NCBI GenBank assembly: GCA_015039365.1
Contig: WION01000638.1
Span: 1-26,540 of the forward strand
Origin: Amanita rubescens
Lineage: Eukaryota; Basidiomycota; Agaricomycetes; Agaricales; Amanitaceae
Reading direction: 5' to 3'
DNA: 26,540 bases
Translations under genes and position numbers: made by a program
Notes under the pieces: model-generated
What the model saw: only the letters and a program-made list of their open reading frames with translations
Told to the model about the DNA's origin: nothing
Databases searched by the model: none
Shown: piece by piece, positions 1-8,979 of the stretch
Layout: every line of letters starts with the position of its first letter
How positions within the stretch are numbered: position 1 is the stretch's first letter

Positions 1-24
1 TAACCATAACGTATATATGTCTTC

Positions 25-245
25 TATTCTCATGTCAACATATATTCACATCATCAATAGTTCCACTATTATGATTGGATGATCTTATGAGAATATCGCT
101 AGGATATTCTCATGTCAGAATATGTTCTCATCATCAATCATCCACTATTATGATTGGTAGATGAGTATGAGAATATGTCGAATATATTCTCATGTCAATA
201 TATTATCTCACACTCAATCATCCACTATTATGATTGGTTGAGAGA
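25..245. repeat. 80-bp tandem repeat, about 2.8 copies, with internal hairpins
   Basis: The string TATTCTCATGTCA recurs at 25, 105 and 185, an exact 80-bp period, and CCACTATTATGATTGG recurs inside each unit. Each unit carries two inverted repeats: CAATCAT/ATGATTG around an 8-base loop in the second and third units, and ATGAGAATAT/ATATTCTCAT across the unit junctions. The DNA is AT-rich and has no coding frame. It may be a minisatellite or part of a transposon end that starts before the window. Confidence 0.85.
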
Positions 246-698
246 CGAGTAAGTAACTGAGCGTTATTACATTAGTTAGTGTAAACTAATGATATCACTT
301 ATATTTACTATATACTGTATGTATATTGTATATTATAAGTTCAACAGGACACGTACATCATGCGGCATTTTCGAAACAATCAGATTAGTAACCCATCAAA
401 CGCTCGGTCAACTATAGGTTGCCGAGATTGAATTGAGGCATTTTCTGGACCAGGGCCGATCATCCGCATCCACGATAGTCAGCGACCCTCAGCGACCTTT
501 CTCGAAGAGAAAGGAGGGAAAAGGGGCAGAAATGCCGTTTGTTTCCCTATTCTTCAGTTCATTACACATGCTTGACTCACAACTCCCATGTCACTTGGCG
601 GTGCAGCCGGAGCTTGGCAGGCTGATAAAGATCAATTTTTACCCATAAGGATGCTCGCTTCTTATTCGTCCAGAAAATGCCTCAGGGCGCCAAACGAG
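246..698. other. Non-coding stretch; possible end of a solo LTR at 346
   Basis: AT-rich sequence to about 346, including a hairpin ATTAGTT/AACTAAT near 271-290, ends in AAGTTCAACA. That ending resembles the TG...CA style of copia LTR ends in this window, but no primer site follows it. The rest (347-698) is of normal composition and holds only a short chance frame (433-648). I see no gene here; it probably contains upstream sequence of the metallothionein gene. Confidence 0.4.
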
Positions 699-707
699 CA
701 TAAAAGG
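699..707 (+). promoter_or_regulatory. TATA-like box of the metallothionein gene
   Basis: CATAAAAGG lies about 70 bases before the proposed ATG at 776, a usual distance for a fungal TATA box with a short leader. It is followed by a small palindrome (GGCTGG/CCAGCC). I could not identify a proven metal-response element. Confidence 0.5.
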
Positions 708-775
708 CTGGCTCCCCAGCCTTCCAACACCAAACATCCCAGTATCTGAATCTTCACAAACCAACTCGAGTCATA

Positions 776-996
776 ATGCACGCTGTTAGTAGCCCTATGC
801 TTTACCTTATTACTGGCTCATACTAACCTTTCCACCGTGCAGAACGTTGACGTCCCCATCTCCTACACATGTGCCTGCACCAAAGACGGCAATTCTTGTA
901 AATGCGGCGACAGGCACGTTCCTTGTTTCTTATGATGTATCAGTGGATTAACCGAGGCATTACAGCTGCAAGTGCGGCAACTCCGGATCCTGCTAA
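776..996 (+). CDS. Small cysteine-rich metallothionein, three exons
   Basis: Proposed exons are 776-784, 843-913 and 966-996, giving 36 residues. Seven cysteines lie in the motifs CAC, CKC, CKC and a final C, within the segments YTCACTKDGNSCKC and GDSCKCGNSGSC. There is one Tyr and no other aromatic residue. This is the composition of fungal metallothioneins, which bind copper, zinc or cadmium in the cytosol through thiolate clusters. Intron 1 (785-842) begins GTTAGT, has a perfect TACTAAC branch site at 821-827 and ends GTGCAG. Intron 2 (914-965) needs a GC-AG pair (AG|GCACGT); the nearest GT donor, at 918, would put exon 3 in a frame without cysteines. The first exon codes only three residues. 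A TATA-like box lies 70 bases upstream. The family call rests on composition and Cys spacing; the splice model is inferred. Confidence 0.75.
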
Positions 997-1367
997 ACGT
1001 CTCGTAATATTGCCCTGACTATGACTACCTTGTAATACAGTGGTTATAGCTGCACATCAATGAATGCATGTTTGTCGTAATAGATCTGTCTACCTGATCC
1101 TCGGGGTTTATCGCAACCAACATCCGACGAGCGGAGTAAAAAGACTTACCTGCACAAAGCATTGGGTGAACGACGCGAAAAAAGAACTGATATTAATCAT
1201 AGGTGGTGTTACTCCGACGGCTGGTCCAATTGTTGTCATAACTTACAATGCATGCGAGTCTCCATCACGAACCATCATCCTATCACTGAAAACGCAGTTT
1301 ACTGAGCCGGTAAATATGAATAAGCGGCAAAAAAAACCTTCATGTAGAAGTACAGCAGGATATTAGT
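997..1367. other. No gene seen between metallothionein and SDR gene
   Basis: Likely the 3' untranslated region of the metallothionein gene and the convergent 3' end of the SDR gene. The only open frame (1064-1366, plus strand) has no recognisable family or codon pattern. Confidence 0.5.
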
Positions 1368-2345
1368 TTACATCTCCCTCCTGATCGGCTCGATCAACTG
1401 CACGGTGTGTTCCCACAGCTTCGTTTCTGACTCCTCCGTCCCACGATAACTCACAAAACCAATGTCGTCTGCTATCTCATTCCGGAAAGAGGCACCCTCT
1501 CTGCCCTCTATCAATGCGTAGAGCATGTACTCTGCACAGTTCTCTGCCGTTTCGAGCCTAAACTTGCACGTGAAGAGATACATGAGGGTGCGCAAGATCC
1601 AATGGGTAGCTCGTAATGTTGGCGTGTCCACCACCCCCGGATAGATGTGAGTAAAAGCGATCCTGGGTTCTTTGCGGGCAAACTCCTGAAATATTTTCAG
1701 TTGCTTACATTTATACGAAAGGCTAGTACAGACCACCGTCATCAAGTCATTATAAGTCACAGTGATTTGCGCGCACGCCATACTCGTGTATTTTTTCTTC
1801 AAGTCCAAGTCGTCAAGGTCAATCTTTGGTCCCCATCCCGCGCCCATGATTGTCAAGACGCTCGCTCTTTGCTTGGCATTTTCTGCATTCCTCAGCAAAT
1901 GCAAAAGCTCTTGGGTAAACACCCATCGCGAATAATACCGTATTGCCATCTTCACGTCAATTCCCTCCTCCGTTTCTTCTCTCCCCTTAAGATCCATGTA
2001 TCCATGGGAAAGGACGAGAAAATTCACTCTTGAGACACGACTGGAAATAGATTCGCAAGCCGCACGAATGTTTTTCATCAGCCTGGCATCGCAATGGACG
2101 AATTCGTGTTTCCAATCTGGATGAGCGTCTGGTCCACTCGGCTTTGGAAACGACTCGATAATGTCTTTGGCCGCCGCTTCATTACGTCCAATTAGGATTA
2201 TATGTGCATTCCCCTTGGTATATTTCGCGAGCGCCTGCGCTGTATGCTGCCCAATACCAGAAGTCCCACCTGTAATGACGGCAACGGGCAAGTAAGATGG
2301 CTTATACCGTGCATTCACGGATCGTGTCGCTGTGATTGAAGGCAT
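1368..2345 (-). CDS. SDR-family NAD(P)-binding protein lacking the usual catalytic lysine
   Basis: A 325-codon frame (slightly shorter after splicing) with a Rossmann nucleotide site TGGTSGIG at residues 25-32 and an NAD(P)-type beta-alpha start (VAVITGG). In place of the classical NNAG there is LVLSHGY, and HIYPGVVDTP follows the active-site region. The active-site Tyr is Y198 in YNDLM, but the Lys four residues later is Met, so the canonical YxxxK pair is incomplete. As far as I recall, this YNDLM form is typical of a large group of fungal NAD(P)-binding proteins; the substrate is unknown. A frame-preserving intron is likely at 1686-1733 (48 nt, GTCTGT...TTTCAG) or 1686-1736 (51 nt). Its removal joins YNDLMT(V) to EFARKEP, which fits the family better than the extra lysine- and cysteine-rich segment. 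It is divergent from the HNH gene, 158 bases away. Confidence 0.85.
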   Translation of the reverse strand: MPSITATRSVNARYKPSYLPVAVITGGTSGIGQHTAQALAKYTKGNAHIILIGRNEAAAKDIIESFPKPSGPDAHPDWKHEFVHCDARLMKNIRAACESISSRVSRVNFLVLSHGYMDLKGREETEEGIDVKMAIRYYSRWVFTQELLHLLRNAENAKQRASVLTIMGAGWGPKIDLDDLDLKKKYTSMACAQITVTYNDLMTVVCTSLSYKCKQLKIFQEFARKEPRIAFTHIYPGVVDTPTLRATHWILRTLMYLFTCKFRLETAENCAEYMLYALIEGREGASFRNEIADDIGFVSYRGTEESETKLWEHTVQLIEPIRREM

Positions 2346-2503
2346 CAGAACTCGTGTAAGGTAGTGTTGATGTCGAACCTGGACACAGGAAAGAAGATAA
2401 AGAGTTGACGAAACGTATGATATTAAGTACCTAGTAGTACGTCACCACAGTGCCGTTGTTTGGCATTATTATCTTATTAGCTTTGCCGCAATGCCGACGA
2501 GTC
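2346..2503. promoter_or_regulatory. Divergent promoter region between SDR and HNH genes
   Basis: These 158 bases separate the two start codons, which point away from each other, so both promoters must lie here or reach into the neighbouring gene. I see no clear TATA box; the region was assigned from gene arrangement only. Confidence 0.4.
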
Positions 2504-3578
2504 ATGGCCACAAGCGTTAACGTTCAGCTCTGGATCCGTTTCGGTGATGAATATCAGCATGCACTCTCCATCCCCGTTCATATTTGTCACCAATTCTCAT
2601 TACATCCTCTCACCTGGTTACGTTTTCTGGGATACGCCATATACGGCAAGGAAGGTTACATCTCCCGTGAACGCGATGGCGAACAGGTCGCAGATTATCG
2701 TCCTGACGGCGCGGCTATATCGGCTGGTAATTATTACTACATATCGCAAGGTGAGTCATTTCGAGCAAATCGGGACCTGTCACTCATCTTTAATGATAGA
2801 CAACGGCTTTCGTTTGCTTGATCCGAAGGGGATGGATAACAGAACTTCCTCCTCAGACACGTCGAACGTCACTAGCCGCCGGGCCAACTTCAATCGGGAT
2901 GTGGTCAATCGTGATAGGTGGTGCGTGATGACTGGTACAACACTATTTGAGCCGTGTCATATAATTCCGCATGCAAAGGGAGACCAGGTGCGTTCCGGCC
3001 CTTTGTACCGTTCACGTCGCTCATTCCAGACGAAGTACATAAAGAACCTCATCGCCTACAGGGAAGAATTCGTCGATCCACCCTTAGAGAGTATCAACGA
3101 TACACGGAATGGGATCTTGCTTAATCGACAGCTGCACGCCGTATTCGGAACCTCCCAGGTCGCCTTTTTACAGGTCAGCTACTCGACGCAGTCATCTTCA
3201 ATGTTATTGAGTTGAATGGGTTTCTAGACACCAAACTTCGCGATGAATGTCGACGATGTACCCCTCGTCATGCAACCCCAATGGGTGCTCGACCATCTTC
3301 AATTCGGTGTACATCCATCAGTCTCGAACAGTCGTCTCACCCTTCACAACTTCACATGCAGTGATTACATGGTCCAGTATATATCACCTCACAACTCTGT
3401 TGCGATGCAAACAAATAATGACTGGCCGCCGCGTTTTCTCTTCGATGTCGCCTATGGTTGTGCTGCCCTCAAGACATGGGGAGTGAGGGAATTTATGCAA
3501 TTTGCCGAGGAAAAAACCAAGGAGTTTTACTACCACGATGGGGATAACGACGACGACAGTAACAACGGTCATTCGGTT

Positions 3579-3583
3579 AGGGT
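3579..3583. repeat. Target-site duplication, left copy
   Basis: AGGGT lies immediately before the TG of the 5' LTR and is repeated exactly after the 3' LTR (8975-8979), as expected for a copia integrase. Confidence 0.95.
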
Positions 3584-3960
3584 TGTTGAACATTACAACG
3601 TGATGTTATCACCTCCCTTCACATTTCGGCGTTTAGCACGCCGAGCATCGTTCGCCATTGACGCGCTTTACTCATATAAAGCGCGCTCCACCTCTTTCAT
3701 CCGCTTATCACAAGTACCCTTTGTTACATGCCTCACTGTACGCTTCATGGACACCCTCGTAAACATATAAATAGGTTCCTCATTCTCTCTTCACCTCAGT
3801 ACGAATACTCGTAACTGAGGTGAGATGCTCTTTATGATTTCTACGCATACCTTTCTAACTTATATTATGCAGACTATCGTTACTCTTAGGTATGCAATTA
3901 ATAAAGTACGAATACTCGTAACTGAGACTATCGTTACTCTTAGCGTGTTACCGTTTAACA
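3584..3960 (+). repeat. 5' LTR of the copia element
   Basis: Ends are TG...CA. A TATA-like ATATAAATA lies at 3765-3773 and an AATAAA at 3900-3905, so the R region probably lies between them. Three inverted repeats are visible: CGGCGT/ACGCCG (3627-3643), GCGCTTTA/TAAAGCGC (3663-3684) and a longer one with a one-base bulge at 3792-3822, just after the TATA box. ACTATCGTTACTCTTAG occurs twice near the 3' end. Confidence 0.95.
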
Positions 3961-3971
3961 GGTTATGGGCC
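3961..3971 (+). other. Primer binding site, initiator-tRNA-Met half-molecule type
   Basis: GGTTATGGGCC starts at the first base after the LTR. The Drosophila copia element has the same string directly after its LTR and is known to prime from a half-molecule of initiator tRNA-Met cut in the anticodon loop. Use of the same primer here is inferred from that match. Confidence 0.8.
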
Positions 3972-4039
3972 TATTTCCTCAGATCTAACTCTGAAGTTAT
4001 CCGGAAGTTTTCACGCTACACATCGTTCTTGCTGCTACT

Positions 4040-7000
4040 ATGTCTGGATCAGAGAATCCGAACACGTCCGGGACTTATGATCCCGATACTTATCGTCCAT
4101 CTATCCCTCGTCTATCCGTCTCTCAGACCTTTGCTGGCGACCGTCTCGACCACGTCAAGGGCAACTGGAAAGAATGGAGCCGAACAATGAATATTGCGCT
4201 AGGCCTCAACCGATTGAAAGGGTATGTCAAGGGTACTATCACCCGACCCGCTGCGACCACAGAGCCACGCGCGCATGCCAACTGGGGCGAAAACGATGAC
4301 CTCGCACTTAACTTTATACTTCAAAACATTGATGAAAGCGAGCAGGAATTTGTACTCGCTGACGAAGCTATCACCACCTCGAAAGCGTGCTGGGATAAAC
4401 TCGAGAAGCGACATGTCAATGAAGGTCCTATGCGCCAGCTCCAACTGATCCACGAAGGGATGTCTCTTCGGTTTTCACATCACGATGAACCCTTACCCAC
4501 GTCAGCAACTAAGGCCTATCAGCTAGCCAAGCGAACCCTGGCGATGGGGGATCTGACTGCCGACGTTATGGCCTGTCTATTCATTCTGAGTGGCCTGACC
4601 AACTATGCGCATCTAAGGACAACTGTCAATCACAATATCTCCCAATCAACAAAAGATAAACTCTATACACCCACCGACATCATTCGTCTCCTCGAAAACG
4701 AGCAACGCCTACTCAATGCCGACAAAACCACCTCTTCCCCTGCTACTGCCCTTCTGGCCAAGACCAAACCAAATATCCCTTCATGCAGTAACTGCAAAAA
4801 GCCGGGCCATAGCGCGGATTACTGTATCTCCCCAGGTGGCGGCATGGCTGGGAAAACAATTGAGGAGTCGAAGCGCGCACGGAGAGAAAGGACTTCCGGC
4901 AAAAACCCCTCAACTTCCTCTTCTAGTAACAAAGGGAAGATACCAATTCATCTCAAAGACGCGACGGGCCGCGTGTTCACAGCATACCTCGACTCAGCTG
5001 ATACCGATAGCGGTGCCTCTGCCGAGGCTACGCCCGCCTTTGCTGGCCTTGCATCTGACGACCTCCAATCGATCGGACCGAAATCTAGCGATAGCATCGA
5101 ATACGAGGGATGGCTTGCTGAGGAGGAGCCTATTACATCAGTCAACTGGGCCACTAACAGCAACCCGATTGATTCTGTTGCATTCTCAAGCATCGTCGAA
5201 ACCAAAGTACTACCCTTCCTCTGCGACACCGGCGCCACCGTCCACATATCACCCGAGCGAGCCGATTTCAGTAATCTACGATCCATCTCCACCAAATTTA
5301 TCAAAGGAGTGGGCGGATCATCTATCGCAGCCATAGGCATGGGAGATATCAAGATAAACTTAACCGAGAATGATCATATTATGCTCAAAGACGCTCTATT
5401 CGTCCCCACATCCACTGTCCGCCTCATCTCCGTCCAAACCCTTACACGAGACTCCGGAGTCATAGCCCATTTTGACGAAGACTCTTGCTGGATCACAAGC
5501 AAAACGACGGGTAACATCATCGCGCAAGGGCGGCTGTCCATGCGCAAACTTTATCAACTCCAACTCTCTGATCTAACGACAGAACACACCCTTGCAATAA
5601 AGTATGCCGCCAACTTAGAAACATGGCACCGACGACTCGGACATGCCAACTACGAAGCTGTGATCGACACGATCAAGAATAGCGCCATCACTGACGGTGC
5701 GCACTCTATTCCTACCCAGCTACCTCCGAAATGTGACTCCTGTGCCCTTGGCAAACAGACCAGAGAACCAATTCCTAAGCAACGCTGGGACGGAGGGCGA
5801 GCAAAAAGGAGACTTGAAATAGTCTGGGTAGATCTCTCGGGACCCGCCGATGTAGAGTCACGCACAGGAAATAAATATATTATGAACATTGTTGACGACT
5901 ACTCGAGCTTCGTGTGGAGTATCCCACTCAAAACCAAAGATCAAGCCTACCGAGAACTAGTCGCTTGGCAACTTGCACGCGAGAACGAAACTGGCCTGAA
6001 ACTTTGGAAGTACCGAACAGACAACGGGGAACTTAAGAGTAATGAGCTCGACAAATGGCTTCGGTCACGGGGCAGTGATCATGAATACTCTGCACCGTAC
6101 ACATCTGCACACATCGGACGCGTTGAACGGATGCACCGCACCCTAATGGGAAAAGCTCGGACGATGAGACTCTACGCAAAACTTCCACCAAAGCTATGGG
6201 ACGAGTTCTATCTAACTGCAGCACACCTCCATGTAAGAACGACATCTCGGCCACTCAAAGGAAAAGTTCCATTCGAAATCTGGTACGGCAAGAAACCCGA
6301 CTACTCCTACTTACGAGAAATCGGTTGTCGCGCTTTTGTTCTCATCCAGAACTCTCACAACCCAAAAATATATACACGATCTATCGAATGCGTTCTTATC
6401 GGCTATGACGCAAAATCCAAAACGTACCGGTGCTATCACCGTGATTCAGGCAAAGTCATTAGCTCATTCCACATTCAATTCCTGGAAAGCCATCACGGTC
6501 ATATGCCTGCTGGCGACCTTGGACTGTCCGATTCCACAATCACCAACTCGCTCCCATTCGTCCCTCCAGCCCAAGCTGCTTTGTCACCTGCAACAACCCA
6601 AGATGCCGACGAACCGGATCTACCACCACCATCGCCTCAACCGCCAGCTCTCGGACCGCCACCTATCCCACAACAGGACGCTGCGTCGAATCCCCCTCAG
6701 CCTGTGCCCGTTGCTTATGAGACCCGACGCTCAGCCCGCGTCCAGGCCAGTAGTGCAAATCCACCCCAACCCTCACGCCTTGAACAAGCCGTGCAACAGT
6801 CGAAAGAGAGCGCGGAGCGCGTAGCGCAGGCGCGACAGAACAAGCAGCCAGGCTTCTGGGAAATCATTCAGAACAATGGAATATTCGGCCATGATGCAGC
6901 AAACGTAGCCTATTTGACAGAGTTATGCGAGTCATATCCTGAGATGGCCTTCCTCATGAATTACGATGCTGATGACCTACCAAAGGACTGGGCAGATGCG

Positions 7001-8590
7001 CAACGTTCCCCGGACTCCGAAAAATGGTTTATGGCGTACCAAGAAGAACTGAAATCCCTGCGCGACATGAAGGTCTTCACTCTCGTCCCTCGATCTGCTA
7101 TCCCACCTGGCCAACGTGTCCGAAAAGGGAAACCCGTCTTCAGGATCAAACGCGATGAACACGGCAAACCCGTTCGTTGGAAGGTTCGCCACGTCTTCAA
7201 GGGGTTCGAACAGATCTTTGGCCGAGACTATTCAAAAACAACATCGCCGACGGCCCGGATGGAATCATGGCGAATCATCTTACACATCGCCGCTTCTCTC
7301 GACTGGGATATTCAACAGGTTGACGTCAAGACCGCGTTTCTATATGGCCTCCTACCCGGTGATGAAATACAGTACATGGAACAGCCGGTTGGTTTCGAAG
7401 AAGCTGGAAAAGAAGACTGGGTCTGGAAGCTGGAACGGAGTTTATACGGCATGAAGCAAAGCGGCCGCGTTTGGAACCAAACTCTGAATGAAAGCATGAT
7501 CTCGTGGGGTTTCCAACGCCTCATACCTGACTATTGCGTATACTACCGAAACCAAAACGGCCGCATCGTTATCGCTGTAATACACGTCGACGACTTCCTG
7601 TTGGTCTCTAGCCTGAAGGAGGAGAATGAAGCTTTCAAACGCCAGATGCGTACAAAGTGGGAACTATCTGACCTCGGCGATGCTCGCTTATGTGTTGGCA
7701 TAGCCATCAGACGGGATCGCCCTACCCGTTCTATTTACCTTTCGCAAACCGCTCTCATCGACAAGCTTGTTGCCCAATTTGGACAAAAGGATGCCAACCC
7801 AACCACCATTCCCATGGAACCAGGCCTCAAGTTACGACGTCCAGACCTCTCTGCTCTGTCCGAGGAGGAGCGTCAAACCCTACAAAAACTACCCTATCGA
7901 TCTCTCGTAGGAGCCCTTATCTATCTCGCAATCGGAACCCGAATCGACATCAAAGTTGACGTACAACAATTAACACAATTCCTCGACTGCTATTCATTCG
8001 AACACTGGAACGCCGCTATTTACCTTGTACGATATCTGAAAGGATCCAGAACCCTCTGGCTCAAACTCGGAGGTGCTAATGAAATCAAACTCATTGGCTA
8101 CAGCGATTCCGACTGGGCCAACTGCCCGGATTTTCGAAGAAGCGTCGGAGGCTATGCCTTCTCACTGGGATCTGGTATCGTCTCTTGGAGCGCGCGCAAA
8201 CAAAGGAATGTCACAACTTCATCATGTGAAGCCGAGTACGTCGCAGCATTCGAAACAGCCAAAGAAGCCGTGTGGATTCGTCAACTCCTTCGCGCCATTG
8301 GTTTTCCTCAGGACGAACCCACGACCATCTATTGCGACAATAACGCTGCCCGTATACTCTCAGAAGACCCCCTTCTTCACGCCCGAGTCAAACACATGGA
8401 CATCAAGTACCATTATCTTCGAGAATGTGTGGAGAACCGCGAAGTAATACTCAAGTACATCTCCACTCGAGACAACTTAGCTGACGCCCTCACCAAACCT
8501 CTCGAACGTCAGAAATTCATCCGCCTCCGCACGTTCCTCGGATTACAAGATCTACCTGAGCCATCATCAGGAGGAGCCTCTTCACGTTGA
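4040..8590 (+). CDS. Copia Gag-Pol polyprotein, 1516 residues, single frame
   Basis: The polyprotein makes the virus-like particle and all enzymes for reverse transcription and integration of the retrotransposon. Gag occupies about residues 1-245. A CCHC zinc knuckle (CSNCKKPGHSADYC) follows near 248-262, then the aspartic protease (DTGAT, D396), and an integrase zinc finger with H530, H535, C565 and C568. The integrase triad is D598, D661 and E696, with 34 residues between the last two. A proline-rich linker (about 850-920) separates this from reverse transcriptase with HVDDF (D1184, D1185) where YVDD is commoner. RNase H follows (D1356, E1397, D1433), ending with the family signature DNLADALTKPL. 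Gag and Pol share one frame with no frameshift or stop, so the Gag:Pol ratio must be set by another route. The stop codon overlaps the purine tract. The start is the first in-frame ATG, 79 bases after the LTR. Confidence 0.96.
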   Translation: MSGSENPNTSGTYDPDTYRPSIPRLSVSQTFAGDRLDHVKGNWKEWSRTMNIALGLNRLKGYVKGTITRPAATTEPRAHANWGENDDLALNFILQNIDESEQEFVLADEAITTSKACWDKLEKRHVNEGPMRQLQLIHEGMSLRFSHHDEPLPTSATKAYQLAKRTLAMGDLTADVMACLFILSGLTNYAHLRTTVNHNISQSTKDKLYTPTDIIRLLENEQRLLNADKTTSSPATALLAKTKPNIPSCSNCKKPGHSADYCISPGGGMAGKTIEESKRARRERTSGKNPSTSSSSNKGKIPIHLKDATGRVFTAYLDSADTDSGASAEATPAFAGLASDDLQSIGPKSSDSIEYEGWLAEEEPITSVNWATNSNPIDSVAFSSIVETKVLPFLCDTGATVHISPERADFSNLRSISTKFIKGVGGSSIAAIGMGDIKINLTENDHIMLKDALFVPTSTVRLISVQTLTRDSGVIAHFDEDSCWITSKTTGNIIAQGRLSMRKLYQLQLSDLTTEHTLAIKYAANLETWHRRLGHANYEAVIDTIKNSAITDGAHSIPTQLPPKCDSCALGKQTREPIPKQRWDGGRAKRRLEIVWVDLSGPADVESRTGNKYIMNIVDDYSSFVWSIPLKTKDQAYRELVAWQLARENETGLKLWKYRTDNGELKSNELDKWLRSRGSDHEYSAPYTSAHIGRVERMHRTLMGKARTMRLYAKLPPKLWDEFYLTAAHLHVRTTSRPLKGKVPFEIWYGKKPDYSYLREIGCRAFVLIQNSHNPKIYTRSIECVLIGYDAKSKTYRCYHRDSGKVISSFHIQFLESHHGHMPAGDLGLSDSTITNSLPFVPPAQAALSPATTQDADEPDLPPPSPQPPALGPPPIPQQDAASNPPQPVPVAYETRRSARVQASSANPPQPSRLEQAVQQSKESAERVAQARQNKQPGFWEIIQNNGIFGHDAANVAYLTELCESYPEMAFLMNYDADDLPKDWADAQRSPDSEKWFMAYQEELKSLRDMKVFTLVPRSAIPPGQRVRKGKPVFRIKRDEHGKPVRWKVRHVFKGFEQIFGRDYSKTTSPTARMESWRIILHIAASLDWDIQQVDVKTAFLYGLLPGDEIQYMEQPVGFEEAGKEDWVWKLERSLYGMKQSGRVWNQTLNESMISWGFQRLIPDYCVYYRNQNGRIVIAVIHVDDFLLVSSLKEENEAFKRQMRTKWELSDLGDARLCVGIAIRRDRPTRSIYLSQTALIDKLVAQFGQKDANPTTIPMEPGLKLRRPDLSALSEEERQTLQKLPYRSLVGALIYLAIGTRIDIKVDVQQLTQFLDCYSFEHWNAAIYLVRYLKGSRTLWLKLGGANEIKLIGYSDSDWANCPDFRRSVGGYAFSLGSGIVSWSARKQRNVTTSSCEAEYVAAFETAKEAVWIRQLLRAIGFPQDEPTTIYCDNNAARILSEDPLLHARVKHMDIKYHYLRECVENREVILKYISTRDNLADALTKPLERQKFIRLRTFLGLQDLPEPSSGGASSR

Positions 8591-8597
8591 GGAGGAG
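8589..8597 (+). other. Polypurine tract
   Basis: GAGGAGGAG ends exactly where the 3' LTR begins and overlaps the last two bases of the Gag-Pol stop codon. It is the expected primer for plus-strand DNA synthesis. Confidence 0.85.
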
Positions 8598-8974
8598 TGT
8601 TGAACATTACAACGTGATGTTATCACCTCCCTTCACATTTCGGCGTTTAGCACGCCGAGCATCGTTCGCCATTGACGCGCTTTACTCATATAAAGCGCGC
8701 TCCACCTCTTTCATCCGCTTATCACAAGTACCCTTTGTTACATGCCTCACTGTACGCTTCATGGACACCCTCGTAAACATATAAATAGGTTCCTCATTCT
8801 CTCTTCACCTCAGTACGAATACTCGTAACTGAGGTGAGATGCTCTTTATGATTTCTACGCATACCTTTCTAACTTATATTATGCAGACTATCGTTACTCT
8901 TAGGTATGCAATTAATAAAGTACGAATACTCGTAACTGAGACTATCGTTACTCTTAGCGTGTTACCGTTTAACA
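8598..8974 (+). repeat. 3' LTR of the copia element
   Basis: 377 bp, identical by eye to the 5' LTR (3584-3960), including the TATA-like box (8779-8787), AATAAA (8914-8919) and hairpins. Confidence 0.95.
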
Positions 8975-8979
8975 AGGGT
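8975..8979. repeat. Target-site duplication, right copy
   Basis: AGGGT directly after the CA of the 3' LTR matches 3579-3583 exactly. Confidence 0.95.

Larger units (their letters stand above)
3584..8974 (+). mobile_element. Apparently complete Ty1/copia LTR retrotransposon (5391 bp)
   Basis: The element has two 377-bp LTRs (3584-3960, 8598-8974) that I find identical base by base and that begin TGTTGAAC and end TTTAACA. It also has 5-bp target duplications (AGGGT), a primer site directly after the 5' LTR, a purine tract directly before the 3' LTR, and one uninterrupted Gag-Pol frame. The domain order protease, integrase, reverse transcriptase, RNase H puts it in Ty1/copia (Pseudoviridae-type) rather than gypsy. 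It sits in the same orientation as the HNH gene it interrupts. Identical LTRs and intact coding capacity indicate very recent integration and possible present activity. Confidence 0.97.

Noticed and set aside
433..648. 71-codon plus-strand frame
   Set aside because: No recognisable family or splice context; composition does not look coding.
1064..1366. 100-codon plus-strand frame
   Set aside because: Convergent and adjacent to the SDR 3' end, with no family resemblance; likely chance.
1647..2033. 128-codon plus-strand frame
   Set aside because: Antisense to the SDR gene, whose Rossmann motif and family signature are clear.
3825..4190. Plus-strand open frame starting in the 5' LTR and overlapping the start of Gag
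   Set aside because: Different frame from Gag, no family resemblance; it crosses the LTR and primer site.
4040..8590. HVDDF instead of YVDDx in the reverse transcriptase as a sign of an inactive enzyme
   Set aside because: Both catalytic Asp residues are present and the position before them varies among copia elements; all other domains are intact.
8587..8784. Open frame in the 3' LTR, also present at the end of a frame in the 5' LTR (3584-3770)
   Set aside because: It is LTR sequence read by chance; its duplication only reflects the two LTRs.
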